Part shown: positions 26,615 to 34,992 of the stretch, one piece after another
Numbering within the stretch: position 1 is the first letter of the stretch
How the letters are laid out: every line of letters begins with the position of its first letter
Position numbers and translations under genes: made by a program
Assembly: GCF_002099195.1 (NCBI RefSeq)
Contig: NZ_NBYX01000004.1
Span: 310,064 to 374,063 of the forward strand
From: Burkholderia puraquae
Lineage (GTDB): Bacteria > Pseudomonadota > Gammaproteobacteria > Burkholderiales > Burkholderiaceae
DNA length: 64,000 nt
Direction of reading: 5' to 3'
The notes under the pieces: model-generated
Told to the model about the DNA's origin: nothing
What the model saw: the letters and a program-made list of their open reading frames with translations, nothing else
Database searches by the model: none

Positions 26615-27529
26615 TCAGTTCGCAAGCGACGCGGCGGCCGGCGCCGACGACGCGCGCACCGGCCGCCGATTGCCGGCCAGCAGCACCGTGTGCAGTTGCG
26701 CGCCGAAGTTGCGGACCCGCTCCATCACCGACTTGTTGCGCCGGACCAGGAAGTTGTAGCCGAGCACCGCCGGCACCGCGACGGCGAGGCCGATCGCGGT
26801 CATGATGAGCGCCTCGCCCACCGGGCCCGCGACCTTGTCGATCGATGCCTGGCCGGCGATACCGATGGCCGTCAGCGCGTGATAAATCCCCCAGACCGTG
26901 CCGAACAGCCCGACGAACGGCGCCGTGGAGCCCACCGTGGCCAGGAATGCGAGCCCGTCCTGCATCCGGTTCGACACGTTCGTGATCGAGCGCTCGACCG
27001 ATACGTCGATCCACGTGTTGCGGTCCACCGCTTCCAGCAGCGCGTCTTCATGGTGCTCGCCGGCTTCGATCGCCGTTTCGGCGATGAACCGGAACGGCGA
27101 CGCCTCGTCGAGCAATTTGGCACCCTCGGCCAGCGACGGCGCGCTCCAGAGCTGCGCGTCCGCCAGTTTCGCGCGGCGATTCGCGCGCAACTGCTCCAGG
27201 AACTTCGTGATCATGATGTACCAGCTTCCCATCGACATGATCACCAGCAGGATCAGCACGAAACGGGCGACGAAGTCGCCGTTCTTCCATAGCGCGCCGA
27301 GCCCGTACGGATTCTCGACCGCTTCCGTCGTGGCCGGTGCGGGCGGCGGAGCCGGCTCGGCGGCGGCCGGAGCCTGGGCCGGGGCGGCCGACGGCGCCGC
27401 GGACTGCGCCGATGTGCCGGCCGCGCCGCTTGCCTGCGCGTGGGCGAGCTGCGGCGCAACGAACCCGTCGATTGCGGCGACGGACATCAGGATGCTTGCC
27501 GCCAGCGCGGCCAGTGAACGCTTCGTCAT
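26615..27529 (-). CDS. exbB: ExbB/TolQ proton channel protein with signal and Ala/Pro-rich extension
   Basis: 304-aa MotA/TolQ/ExbB family inner-membrane protein. It has an N-terminal signal (AALAASILMSVAAIDGFVA) and an Ala/Pro-rich periplasmic stretch of about 50 residues, then three transmembrane helices (VARFVLILLVIMSMGSWYIM; GLAFLATVGSTAPFVGLFGT; ALIMTAIGLAVAVPAVLGYN) with the conserved GTVWGIYHA motif. It forms the pentameric stator that passes protons with ExbD to drive TonB. Confidence 0.93.
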   Translation of the reverse strand: MTKRSLAALAASILMSVAAIDGFVAPQLAHAQASGAAGTSAQSAAPSAAPAQAPAAAEPAPPPAPATTEAVENPYGLGALWKNGDFVARFVLILLVIMSMGSWYIMITKFLEQLRANRRAKLADAQLWSAPSLAEGAKLLDEASPFRFIAETAIEAGEHHEDALLEAVDRNTWIDVSVERSITNVSNRMQDGLAFLATVGSTAPFVGLFGTVWGIYHALTAIGIAGQASIDKVAGPVGEALIMTAIGLAVAVPAVLGYNFLVRRNKSVMERVRNFGAQLHTVLLAGNRRPVRASSAPAAASLAN

Positions 27530-27615
27530 ACCCCACTCCAGTTATTTCGGTGAACTTATTACACCAGTTCGAGATGGTTTTCCCCGGCCCGGTTCGCGCC
27601 GGGCCGCCCACTGCA

Positions 27616-28314
27616 TCAATTCAGATTGAACGAGAACGGTACCTGGACCCGCACCGACTGGCCCTGCGCGACGCACTTGAATCGCTTCACGGTGTTGTAG
27701 GCAGCGCGATCGAGGATCGGGTCCGCCGACTGCGCCACGCGCTCGTTCGTGATGTTCCCTTCCGCATCCACGACGAATTCGATCGTCACGTCGCCCGTGA
27801 TGTTGTTTTCCTGCGCCTCCTTCGGATACTGGATCGACGCGCGAAGCGTGTCCGAATTCGGGCAGACGACACCCACGTCATGGCTGACGGGCTTGGCCGG
27901 CGCCGGCGGTGCCACGACCGGCGCCTGCACGGCCGGCGCGGACGGTACCGGGGCCGACTGGTGCGTGATCGTCGCCTGCGGCGGCGCCTGCACCGGCACT
28001 TCCGGCGGCGGGACGAACGGCGGCGGCGGCGGCGCGAATTTCGGCGGCGGGAGTTTGACCACGGGCATCGGCGGCGGCGGCGGCGGCTTGACCGGCTCGA
28101 TGATGCGGGTTTCGATCGGGTGCTGGATCACCTGCACGACTTTCGTCGCAAGGCCATTGAGCAGCGCGTAGATCAGCACGGCATGCAGCACCAGGACAAC
28201 CCCGATGCCGCCGAACCGGCGTACCGGATTCTGTTGCTTCTTGCCGAACTCTCGCGGGCGGCCCAGCGTAGCCAGTCCGCTGTTCGACGTAGCCAGACGT
28301 TCTTCGACTTTCAT
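27616..28314 (-). CDS. tonB: TonB energy-transducing protein
   Basis: 232-aa inner-membrane-anchored, periplasm-spanning protein. One N-terminal helix (GIGVVLVLHAVLIYALLNGL) containing the histidine expected for ExbBD contact, a long Pro-rich region (PPPPPPMPVVKLPPPKFAPP and on), and a C-terminal TonB domain (SIQYPKEAQENNITGDVTIE then FVVDAEGNITNERV). It contacts the TonB box of the receptor. The start is 28314 (MKVEERLA) or 28323, the latter with GGGGGA close upstream. First gene of tonB-exbB-exbD-exbD-TPR. Confidence 0.93.
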   Translation of the reverse strand: MKVEERLATSNSGLATLGRPREFGKKQQNPVRRFGGIGVVLVLHAVLIYALLNGLATKVVQVIQHPIETRIIEPVKPPPPPPMPVVKLPPPKFAPPPPPFVPPPEVPVQAPPQATITHQSAPVPSAPAVQAPVVAPPAPAKPVSHDVGVVCPNSDTLRASIQYPKEAQENNITGDVTIEFVVDAEGNITNERVAQSADPILDRAAYNTVKRFKCVAQGQSVRVQVPFSFNLN

Positions 28315-29139
28315 GCCCACCATCCATCCCCCAAGCGATTCGCCCAGTTTCGGATTGCTGCCGGCGGTGAAGCCAGGTCGGCATCGCCACCGCATCAACC
28401 CGAATATTTCAATTCAAATTCAATTAGCAATCCAAATTGAAAGAATTCAATTCGAATTCCAATTCGTTCGTTTTCAAGGAATCGTTCCGGCCGGCGCGGC
28501 CCGGAGTATCACCGGGAAACCACGCGCCTGCACGGTCAGGCAATTGTCAGCTGAGCGGGTGGCACCTTACACTTCGTAGACGATTCGCCGTTCGTTACAC
28601 GGTGATGTCATCGGCGCCGCTCACTTGGGTGCAGAAGATAGCAAGGAAAAAATTTTGACGTCAAACTTTATTTGATGCCCGAATACAAAGTTTGGAGGGG
28701 TTATTCAAATAATATTCCGGTAAGCACAAATCAAACTTTTATTATTGGAACGGTAATTGAATTGTATGGATATATGCAAAACCGGATATTGGGCTGCTTC
28801 AGCATAAATATCGGCGTATTTCGTGCGCTGCACCAAAACAGGTCACTCGGGAAGCGACCCGCAGGATGCGTCCCCTCGCCTCGTCAACGCCTGCATCGGT
28901 CGCGCGATGCGCTGATCGACCGCCTCGAACTGGTGGACATCGCCGTCTCAAAGCGCCCAACGCACCGTCGATACCCGAACAGTTAATCCGGAATACGATG
29001 CAAATTCAAGGCCGTCTCGCCGATCCGAATACCAGGATAAATATTTCGCATATCGAATTAACTATCCGACGGCCTACCCCTTGACACTGCACACAACCCT
29101 GTCACGCATGCACCGACAGGTGCCCGTGCACCGCGTGCG
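28315..29139. promoter_or_regulatory. AT-rich intergenic region upstream of tonB
   Basis: About 800 bases without a convincing gene, clearly richer in A+T than its surroundings. 28410-28467 is built from iterated AATTC/AATTG motifs, with inverted repeat ATTGAA-AGAA-TTCAAT at 28436-28451 and palindrome AATTCGAATT just after; this lies 100-150 bases before tonB and is its likely promoter/operator zone. Palindrome TTTGACGTCAAA sits at 28654-28665. AGGCCGTC (near 29009) and GACGGCCT (near 29068) could pair. A 104-codon plus-strand frame at 28672-28986 has no recognisable features and is not called. Confidence 0.5.
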
Positions 29140-29625
29140 TCATGAATGCATGCCCTGCATCTTGTGCGAGAAATGCGCGCGCTCGGCCGTCTCCATCAGC
29201 GTCAGGAATTCATCCTGCATCATGTGGATCAGTGCTTCGTGGTCGCCGGCCTCGAAATAGACTTCCGGCTGCTGCGCGAGACGTTCCTCGAGAAACGTCT
29301 TCATCCCGTACGCCATGCACACCGGCGGCAACGCGCCCATGTCGCAATCCTTGAACAGCTCGCGCAGTTCGACTTCCCGGGCGAGCACGAGATGGCGCCC
29401 CGTCTTCACCCAGAGATCCGACAGGCGCACGGCGTGCGTGGTCGGCAATACGGCGGCGACGTAGCCTTCGTCGTCTTCGAGGAGCACGGTTTTCGCGAGG
29501 CGATCGCCGGGAATGTGCGCGGCGGCGGCCGTCTCCATGCTTGTATGGCTATAGGGGTGGTACACCACTTCGTACCGCGATGACTTCTGGCGCAGGCAAT
29601 CCTGCAGGGTGGCTGACACAGGCAT
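29140..29625 (-). CDS. YbaK/EbsC-type aminoacyl-tRNA deacylase
   Basis: 161-aa stand-alone editing-domain protein (YbaK/ProX superfamily), cytosolic, which hydrolyses mischarged aminoacyl-tRNAs. Visible family parts: YHPYSHTSMETAAAAHIPGD, the catalytic-lysine region RLAKTVLLEDDEGYVAAVLP, and the glycine-containing DMGALPPVCMAYG. Start at 29625 (MPVSATLQD) with AGGTG upstream. The tRNA preference cannot be told. Monocistronic by appearance, with 111 bases to the cysteine synthase gene upstream. Confidence 0.87.
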   Translation of the reverse strand: MPVSATLQDCLRQKSSRYEVVYHPYSHTSMETAAAAHIPGDRLAKTVLLEDDEGYVAAVLPTTHAVRLSDLWVKTGRHLVLAREVELRELFKDCDMGALPPVCMAYGMKTFLEERLAQQPEVYFEAGDHEALIHMMQDEFLTLMETAERAHFSHKMQGMHS

Positions 29626-29736
29626 GGCACACCTCGTCTGGGCGAATCGGGCGAACGGCGTTCGCACCGGATTCGTTCAGCATAGGTCGCATTCGGTCGG
29701 ATGGAAATCCTCACCTCTCCCGCGCCTCATCCGAGC

Positions 29737-30726
29737 TCAGCTCCCGGGTCCAGCCCCCGGGTCCAGTCCCTTTTCGCGTAGCCATTCCCGATTGAAAAGC
29801 CGCGTGCGATAGATGTCTCCACGGTCGCACAGCAAGGTCACGATTGTGTGCCCCGGCCCCATCCGGCGGGCCAGCCAGGCCGCCGCCGCGACGTTGATGC
29901 CGCTCGATCCGCCGACGTACAGCCCTTCCTCGCGCAGCAGCCGGTAGACCATCGTCACGCACTGCTGATCGTCGATCCGCACGGCGTCGTCGATCGGCGT
30001 GCCCGCAAGGTTCTCGGTGACGCGCGTCGACCCGATGCCTTCGGTGATCGAGCTGCCTTCCGCGCCGAGGTCACCCGTTTTCACGTAACCATAGAGCCCG
30101 CTGCCGTGCGGATCGGCCAGCACGATCCGGACGTCCGGATTCTGCTCTTTCAGATAACGGCTCACGCCCGCCAGCGTGCCGCCCGTGCCGGTCGCGCAGA
30201 CGAACGCATCGATCGTGCCCGCCGTATCGCGCCAGATCTCGGGCCCGGTCGTCTCGTAGTGCGCCTGACGATTGACGACGTTGTCGAACTGATTGGCCCA
30301 CACGGCGTCGTCGAGTTCGTCCGCGAGCCGTCCGGCAATCTTCTGATAGTTGTTCGGGTCACGGTAGGGTGCCGCCGGCACCGGACGCACCTCGGCGCCG
30401 AGCGTGCGCAGGATCGCCAGCTTGTCCGGCGATTGCGTGTCGGGAATCACGATCACGCAGCGATAGCCGCGCGCCGCGCAGATATGCGCCAAACCGATGC
30501 CGGTGTTGCCCGCCGTGCCCTCGACGACGGTGCCGCCCGGCTTCAGCACACCACGCCGCTCGGCGTCGCGGATGATGTAGAGTGCCGCGCGATCCTTCAC
30601 CGACCCGCCCGGATTCATGAATTCCGCCTTGCCCAGGATCTCGCAGCCCGTCTCTGCGCTGAGCTTCGTCAGGCGAATCAGCGGCGTACGCCCCACGCAG
30701 TCGACGAAACCTTGTCGCACGTCCAT
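29737..30726 (-). CDS. cysK: cysteine synthase (O-acetylserine sulfhydrylase)
   Basis: 329-aa fold-type II PLP enzyme making cysteine from O-acetylserine and sulfide. Schiff-base lysine in NPGGSVKDRAA, substrate loop EGTAGNTGIG (usually T/E-SGNTGI), phosphate-binding ATGTGGTLAGVSRYL and the C-terminal YVGGSSGINVAAA. GGAGGGAGTC precedes the ATG at 30726. TAGNTG in place of TSGNTG is a small deviation in the substrate-binding loop, so a CysM- or CBS-like specificity is possible; the symbol is by family. Confidence 0.88.
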   Translation of the reverse strand: MDVRQGFVDCVGRTPLIRLTKLSAETGCEILGKAEFMNPGGSVKDRAALYIIRDAERRGVLKPGGTVVEGTAGNTGIGLAHICAARGYRCVIVIPDTQSPDKLAILRTLGAEVRPVPAAPYRDPNNYQKIAGRLADELDDAVWANQFDNVVNRQAHYETTGPEIWRDTAGTIDAFVCATGTGGTLAGVSRYLKEQNPDVRIVLADPHGSGLYGYVKTGDLGAEGSSITEGIGSTRVTENLAGTPIDDAVRIDDQQCVTMVYRLLREEGLYVGGSSGINVAAAAWLARRMGPGHTIVTLLCDRGDIYRTRLFNREWLREKGLDPGAGPGS

Positions 30727-30871
30727 GACTCCCTCCGTTGCCTTCGCGCGGCACGCGTGCCCCACACAACGAAGGATAGGCCGCCCTCGCGCCTTTCGTC
30801 GCCGGCCGCCACGTATTAAGCTTGAAGAGCCCATTGCGGCGGACGCGCCGCATCGCGAGACGAGGTCCGCC

Positions 30872-31360
30872 ATGCTGCAACTGCACACCGTTGCCGTCGA
30901 CAAGCCCGAGACCGTGAACTTCATCCTCGGCCAGTCGCATTTCATCAAGTCCGTCGAGGACATCCACGAGGCGCTGGTCGGCACCGTGCCCGGCATCCGC
31001 TTCGGGCTCGCATTCTGCGAGGCGTCGGGCAAGCGGCTGGTGCGGCACTCAGGCACCGATGCGGCGCTCGTCGAACTTGCCTGCCGCAACGCCAGCGCGA
31101 TTGGCGCCGGTCACGCGTTCATCGTGTTCCTCGGCGACGGGTTCTATCCGGTCAACGTGCTCAATGCGATCAAGGCCGTGCCGGAGGTCTGCCGGATCTA
31201 TTGCGCGACCGCGAACCCGACCGACGTGATCGTCGCGGAAACCGCGCAAGGACGCGGGATCGTCGGCGTCGTCGACGGCTTCGCGCCGCTCGGCATCGAA
31301 AATGACGACGACGTCCGCTGGCGCAAGGACCTGCTGCGCACGATCGGCTACAAGGCGTAG
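30872..31360 (+). CDS. adenosine-specific kinase family protein (DUF355)
   Basis: 162-aa protein of the small Adenosine_kin family, whose archaeal member was reported to bind adenosine; the biochemical role in bacteria is unclear. Typical conserved blocks are NFILGQSHFIKSVEDIHEAL, FGLAFCEASGKRLVRHSG, AGHAFIVFLGDGFYPVNVLN and ETAQGRGIVGVVDGFAPLG. Start 30872 with GAGG seven bases before. It is divergent from cysK with about 145 bases between. Confidence 0.87.
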   Translation: MLQLHTVAVDKPETVNFILGQSHFIKSVEDIHEALVGTVPGIRFGLAFCEASGKRLVRHSGTDAALVELACRNASAIGAGHAFIVFLGDGFYPVNVLNAIKAVPEVCRIYCATANPTDVIVAETAQGRGIVGVVDGFAPLGIENDDDVRWRKDLLRTIGYKA

Positions 31361-31579
31361 GGACGGGCCCGCCGGGTGTGGCCTGTAGACCAGGCTGCAT
31401 CGAAACCGCGTCGCGGCCGGGATTTTAGCGCGGATGGCACTCAGACCGTTAGTTGCGTTTATGAGTGCGGGCGCACCTCGTTCGTGTCGTGCCGCTACCG
31501 TCCGCCTGCCCTATACTGGCTGCAGCAGACTGACGGCCGCGCCGTCGCGCCGGCCGCCGCGATTCCTTCCGGAGCGACC

Positions 31580-31873
31580 ATGCATTACCAGCTGATCTAC
31601 GAACTCGTCGACGATTACCTCGCCCGGCGCGAAGCGTTCCGCGCCGAACACCTCGCGCTCGCGCAGGCCGCGACCGAGCGCGGCGAACTCGTGCTTGCCG
31701 GCGCGCTGCAGGAGCCGGCCGACCAGGCCGTGCTCGTGTTCGAAGGCGATTCGCCGGAAGCGGCCGAGTCGTTCGCGCGTGCCGATCCGTACGTGCAGAA
31801 CGGCCTCGTGACATCCTGGCGCGTGCGGCCGTGGCGCGTCGTGGTCGGCAAGCACGCGCCGCCCCGCGCGTGA
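31580..31873 (+). CDS. YciI-like protein
   Basis: 97-aa ferredoxin-fold protein of the YciI/YCII family. It shows the conserved histidine in FRAEHLALAQAATERGELVL, the GAL motif and FARADPYVQNGLVTSWRVRP near the end (DPfv...gL). Family members are small enzymes or stress proteins of mostly unknown substrate. GGAGCG precedes the ATG at 31580. It is convergent with corA, leaving seven bases between stops. Confidence 0.88.
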   Translation: MHYQLIYELVDDYLARREAFRAEHLALAQAATERGELVLAGALQEPADQAVLVFEGDSPEAAESFARADPYVQNGLVTSWRVRPWRVVVGKHAPPRA

Positions 31874-31880
31874 AGCAAGG

Positions 31881-32858
31881 CTACAGCCACCCTGCCCGCT
31901 TGAAGCGCCACCACAACCCGAAGTCGGCGGCGACCATCACCGCGATGCAACCGTAGAAGCCGTATTTCAGGTGCAGTTCGGGCATGTTCGCGAAGTTCAT
32001 TCCGTAAATGCCGGCGATCATCGTCGGTATGGCAAACAGCGCGGCGAACGAGCCGAGCCGCTTCGTCACCTCGTTCTCGGCCAGCGAGATCATCCCGAGG
32101 TTGACCTGGATCGCCGTGACCACCATCTCGCGCCGCCCTTCGATCGTCTTCACGATCCGCTGCAGATGGTCGTACACGTCGCGAAAGTACGGCTCCATGC
32201 CGCTGCAGACTTGCGGAATGCGCCCGCCGGTGAGCTTCGCGAGCGGCTCGATCAGTGGCGCCGTGTGCTGGTACAGCATCACGAGCCGGCGCTTCAGCGA
32301 ATAGAGATCCTCGATGATCGCGCGCGACGATGCGGGCGTCGCTTTCGCGAAGATGCGGTCCTCGAGTTCCTCGAGTTCGGCGCCGAGCGTTTCGAGGATC
32401 GGGAAATAGCGGTCGACGACCTGGTCCATCAGCGCGTAGAACACGAATGCCGAGCCTTCCCGGAGCAGATGCGGCTCGCGCTCGCAGCGCTTGCGCACGT
32501 CGCGAAAATCCTGCTCGGTATGGTTGCGGATCGACAGCACGTAGTTCGGGCCGATGAACACGTTCAACTCGCCGACATTGAATTCACCGTCGTCGTCCAG
32601 CTCGACCGTATGCAGCACCGCGAACAGCGAATCGCCGTACTCCTCGATCTTCGGCCGCTGATGCCCCTTGCGGGCATCCTCGAGCGCCAGTTCGTGCAGC
32701 CCGAACTCCTCGCCCATCAGGTCGAGTTCGGCGGGCGTCGGATCCTTCAGCGCGACCCACACGAAGCATTCGGGCTTCGACACGTAGTCGCTGATGGCGT
32801 CGATATCGATATCGGCCAGCTTGCGGCCGTCCTGGTATGCAGCACAATTGATCAGCAT
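31881..32858 (-). CDS. corA: CorA-family magnesium/divalent cation channel
   Basis: 325-aa inner-membrane channel. A long cytoplasmic N-terminal domain (starting MLINCAAYQDGRKL) is followed by two C-terminal helices; the signature YGMNFANMPE sits in the loop after FAALFAIPTMIAG, and the chain ends WWRFKRAGWL. Forms a pentamer that imports Mg2+ or related ions. No Mg-sensing leader structure is apparent in the 170 bases upstream. Confidence 0.93.
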   Translation of the reverse strand: MLINCAAYQDGRKLADIDIDAISDYVSKPECFVWVALKDPTPAELDLMGEEFGLHELALEDARKGHQRPKIEEYGDSLFAVLHTVELDDDGEFNVGELNVFIGPNYVLSIRNHTEQDFRDVRKRCEREPHLLREGSAFVFYALMDQVVDRYFPILETLGAELEELEDRIFAKATPASSRAIIEDLYSLKRRLVMLYQHTAPLIEPLAKLTGGRIPQVCSGMEPYFRDVYDHLQRIVKTIEGRREMVVTAIQVNLGMISLAENEVTKRLGSFAALFAIPTMIAGIYGMNFANMPELHLKYGFYGCIAVMVAADFGLWWRFKRAGWL

Positions 32859-32995
32859 GGTGTCCGTGACGTTGCGGTTTGCGCATCAGTTTACCGGTTT
32901 GCTGCGCCGGCGGCCCGGCTTGCGCGGCACGGCGATATTGGTCATGATCGGGCTGCGTGCGCCGCAGCATGCGCACCAGGACTTCGGTACACACG

Positions 32996-33011
32996 CCGCA
33001 CGGCCGTGCGG
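32996..33011. promoter_or_regulatory. 16-bp perfect palindrome upstream of cydX
   Basis: CCGCACGGCCGTGCGG is a perfect dyad 24 bases before the cydX start codon, immediately before the ribosome binding site AAGGAGAC. It could be an operator for the cydX-kinase pair or a leader hairpin. Confidence 0.4.
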
Positions 33012-33035
33012 CCCAACCGTCAAGGAGACACACCC

Positions 33036-33182
33036 ATGTGGTATTTCTCGTGGATACTCGGCATCGGCGTGGCGCTCGGCTTCGGCATCATCAACGCGAT
33101 GTGGCTGGAAGCGGAAGTGTTCTCGCGCGGCGACAAGCGCAATGGTGCGTCGAGCCCGCAGCCGGGAGGCAAGGTTTCGTGA
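33036..33182 (+). CDS. cydX: CydX/YbgT-type small subunit of cytochrome bd oxidase
   Basis: 48-aa single-helix membrane protein beginning MWYFSWILGIGVALGFGIIN, the hallmark of CydX (cyd-operon YbgT), with the conserved W and the NAMWLEAE that follows. AAGGAGAC lies nine bases before the ATG. CydX stabilises the haem site of CydAB, but no cydA or cydB is in the window, so the gene is detached from its usual operon. Its hydrophilic tail is longer than in E. coli. The stop overlaps the next start (GTGA), coupling it to a P-loop kinase. Confidence 0.85.
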   Translation: MWYFSWILGIGVALGFGIINAMWLEAEVFSRGDKRNGASSPQPGGKVS

Positions 33183-33796
33183 CGCACCTGGTGTTCTTCT
33201 GCGGTCACGCCGGCACCGGCAAGACCACGCTCGCGAAGCGGCTCATCGGGCCGCTGATGCGCGCGACCGGCGAGGCCTTCTGCCTGCTCGACAAGGACAC
33301 GCTGTACGGCCACTACAGTTCGGCCGCGATGGGCGCGCTCACCGAGGATCCAAACGACCGAGACAGCCCGCTCTACCTGAAGCACCTGCGCGATCCCGAA
33401 TACCAGGGCCTGCTCGACACGGCCCGTGAAAATCTCGCGCTCGGCATCGGCGCGCTCGTCGTCGGCCCGCTGTCGCGCGAAGTGCGCGATCGTCGCATTC
33501 TCGACCGCGCCTGGCTCGGCATCGCGCCCGACGTCACGTTGACGGTCGTCTGGGTCCACACGTCGGAAGAGGTCGCGCACCAGCGGATCGTCGCGCGCGG
33601 CAACCCAAACGATGCATACAAGCTCGCGCACTGGGACGAATACCGGCAGCGCCGCTTCGTGCCGACCGGCCACGAATGCGACGGCATCGTGATGTTCGAC
33701 AACACCGCGCCCTCCGATGCCGACGTCAATGCGCTGCTGTACCGCATCGCACCGCCTCCGCCTGCAGCCACGCTCGTCCCGCCGCTGCCGGCCTGA
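33179..33796 (+). CDS. P-loop NTPase, small-molecule kinase-like
   Basis: 205-aa cytosolic protein with an N-terminal Walker A (FCGHAGTGKTTLAKRL), then LLDKDTLYGHYSS and a late VVGPLSREVRDRR block and WVHTSEEVAHQRIVARGNPN with arginines typical of a lid region, as in shikimate/gluconate-kinase- or zeta-toxin-like AAA_33 proteins. No substrate can be assigned. The GTG start at 33179 overlaps the cydX stop by four bases; the upstream GGGAGG supplies a ribosome binding site. Its tight coupling to cydX is the main clue to its role. Confidence 0.82.
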   Translation: MTHLVFFCGHAGTGKTTLAKRLIGPLMRATGEAFCLLDKDTLYGHYSSAAMGALTEDPNDRDSPLYLKHLRDPEYQGLLDTARENLALGIGALVVGPLSREVRDRRILDRAWLGIAPDVTLTVVWVHTSEEVAHQRIVARGNPNDAYKLAHWDEYRQRRFVPTGHECDGIVMFDNTAPSDADVNALLYRIAPPPPAATLVPPLPA

Positions 33797-33818
33797 CCGG
33801 CCCCCTTCTTCGCTCCCC

Positions 33819-33856
33819 GAAAAAAACAACGCCGGAAGCGCTGCTGCGCTTCCGGC
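33819..33856 (-). terminator. Rho-independent terminator after the saccharopine dehydrogenase-like gene
   Basis: An 11-bp perfect stem, CGCCGGAAGCG (33829-33839) and CGCTTCCGGCG (33846-33856), with a six-base loop. On the minus strand it is followed by a T-rich run (33825-33819), so it ends transcripts from 33892-34992. The plus-strand kinase gene, converging here, lacks a T run beyond the hairpin. Confidence 0.85.
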
Positions 33857-33891
33857 GTCGTACGGCCCTCGTGCCTGAGGCTGGCGGACGG

Positions 33892-34992
33892 TCAGGCCAC
33901 CGCGTGCACGCGCTCCATCGTGCCGCCTTCGTACAGCTTGCCGAAGCGGTTCGACAGGAACGCCTTCAGCGACACCTTTTCCTGCGGGATGAAACCGCTC
34001 TGCGGCAGTTTCTTCTCGCGGAACAGATCCAGCACCGCGCACATCGCGCCGGCCGTCGTGATCTGGATCGCGCTCATGTGCATCCCGCACACGTCCTTCG
34101 CGAAGATCTTGCGCGTGAACACGTCCTGCACCAGCTGGCCGTCCTTCACGCCCGTCACCGTGATGAACACGAGCACGACGTCCTGCTTCGTCGACGGCAC
34201 CGCGCGGCGCATGATCGACTTCAGCGTGTCGCGGTCGGTCGACAGGCGCAGGTCCTCGAGCAGGAACTGCACGAGATCGCGGTGGCCCGGGTAGCGCACC
34301 GACTTGTAATCGAGCGTCTCGACCTTGCCCGACAGCGTCTCGCACAGCGTGCCCAGGCCGCCCGACGTGTTGAACGCTTCGTATTCGGTACCGTCGAGCG
34401 AGAAGTGCTCGAGGCCTTCGAGCGGCTGCACCCACTGCTTGCGGCCGTCGCGGATCGCTTCGCACGGCTGGCAGTATTCGTTGATCAGGCCGTCGACGCT
34501 CCACGTCAGGTTGTACTTCAGCGCGTTGGTCGGATACTCGGGCAGCGCGCCGACGCGCATCTTCACGTCGCGCACTTCGCTGAAGCCGTTCACCAGTTCA
34601 TGGGCGGCGAGACCGATGAAGCCCGGTGCGAGGCCGCACTGCGGCATGAACGCACGGTCGGAGCCGTCGGCCAGTTCGCGGATCGCGTGGGTTGCGCGCA
34701 CGTCTTCGGTCAGGTCGAAGTAGTGAACGCCGGCAGCCTTCGCGGCGGCGGCGACGTTGACCGCGAGGTAATAAGGCAGTGCGTTGACGAGCGCATCGAA
34801 GCCCTTCACGGCTTCGCGAATCGCGTTCGCGTCGGCCGAATCGACCCGTTGCGTCGCGATGCCTTCGCGCGACAGCTTCGCGAGCGCATCCGCATCGCGG
34901 TCGAACGCGACGACTTCGTAGTCGCCCGTTTCACGCAGCATGTGAGCAATGGTGTGGCCGATCAGACCTGCGCCGACGATGGCGATTTTCAT
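33892..34992 (-). CDS. saccharopine dehydrogenase family oxidoreductase
   Basis: 366-aa NAD(P)-dependent enzyme: Rossmann start MKIAIVGAGLIGHTIAHMLR, then VDSADANAIREAVKGFDALV and the substrate-domain block MPQCGLAPGFIGLAAHELVN. Similar to lysine 6-dehydrogenase and saccharopine reductase-like enzymes of lysine or related amino-acid metabolism. AGGAGATAAGCGC precedes the ATG at 34992. An Lrp-type regulator lies upstream on the same strand, as often seen for amino-acid dehydrogenases, though 474 bases apart. Exact substrate unknown. Confidence 0.87.
   Translation of the reverse strand: MKIAIVGAGLIGHTIAHMLRETGDYEVVAFDRDADALAKLSREGIATQRVDSADANAIREAVKGFDALVNALPYYLAVNVAAAAKAAGVHYFDLTEDVRATHAIRELADGSDRAFMPQCGLAPGFIGLAAHELVNGFSEVRDVKMRVGALPEYPTNALKYNLTWSVDGLINEYCQPCEAIRDGRKQWVQPLEGLEHFSLDGTEYEAFNTSGGLGTLCETLSGKVETLDYKSVRYPGHRDLVQFLLEDLRLSTDRDTLKSIMRRAVPSTKQDVVLVFITVTGVKDGQLVQDVFTRKIFAKDVCGMHMSAIQITTAGAMCAVLDLFREKKLPQSGFIPQEKVSLKAFLSNRFGKLYEGGTMERVHAVA

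Noticed and set aside
25997..26759. Plus-strand open frames running through repeat array A and exbD
   Set aside because: They translate the repeats and the antisense of exbD; the 49-bp period shifts frame each unit, so no protein repeat is intended.
20301..28480. Fur box for the TonB cluster
   Set aside because: I looked for GATAATGATAATCATTATC-like sequence before tonB, the regulator and the receptor and found no acceptable match.
28672..28986. 104-codon plus-strand frame in the AT-rich gap
   Set aside because: No ribosome binding site, no domain, and composition changes halfway from AT-rich to GC-rich sequence; probably chance.
32859..33035. Magnesium riboswitch before corA
   Set aside because: Sequence upstream of corA shows no M-box or ykoK-like features that I can recognise and no terminator/antiterminator pair.
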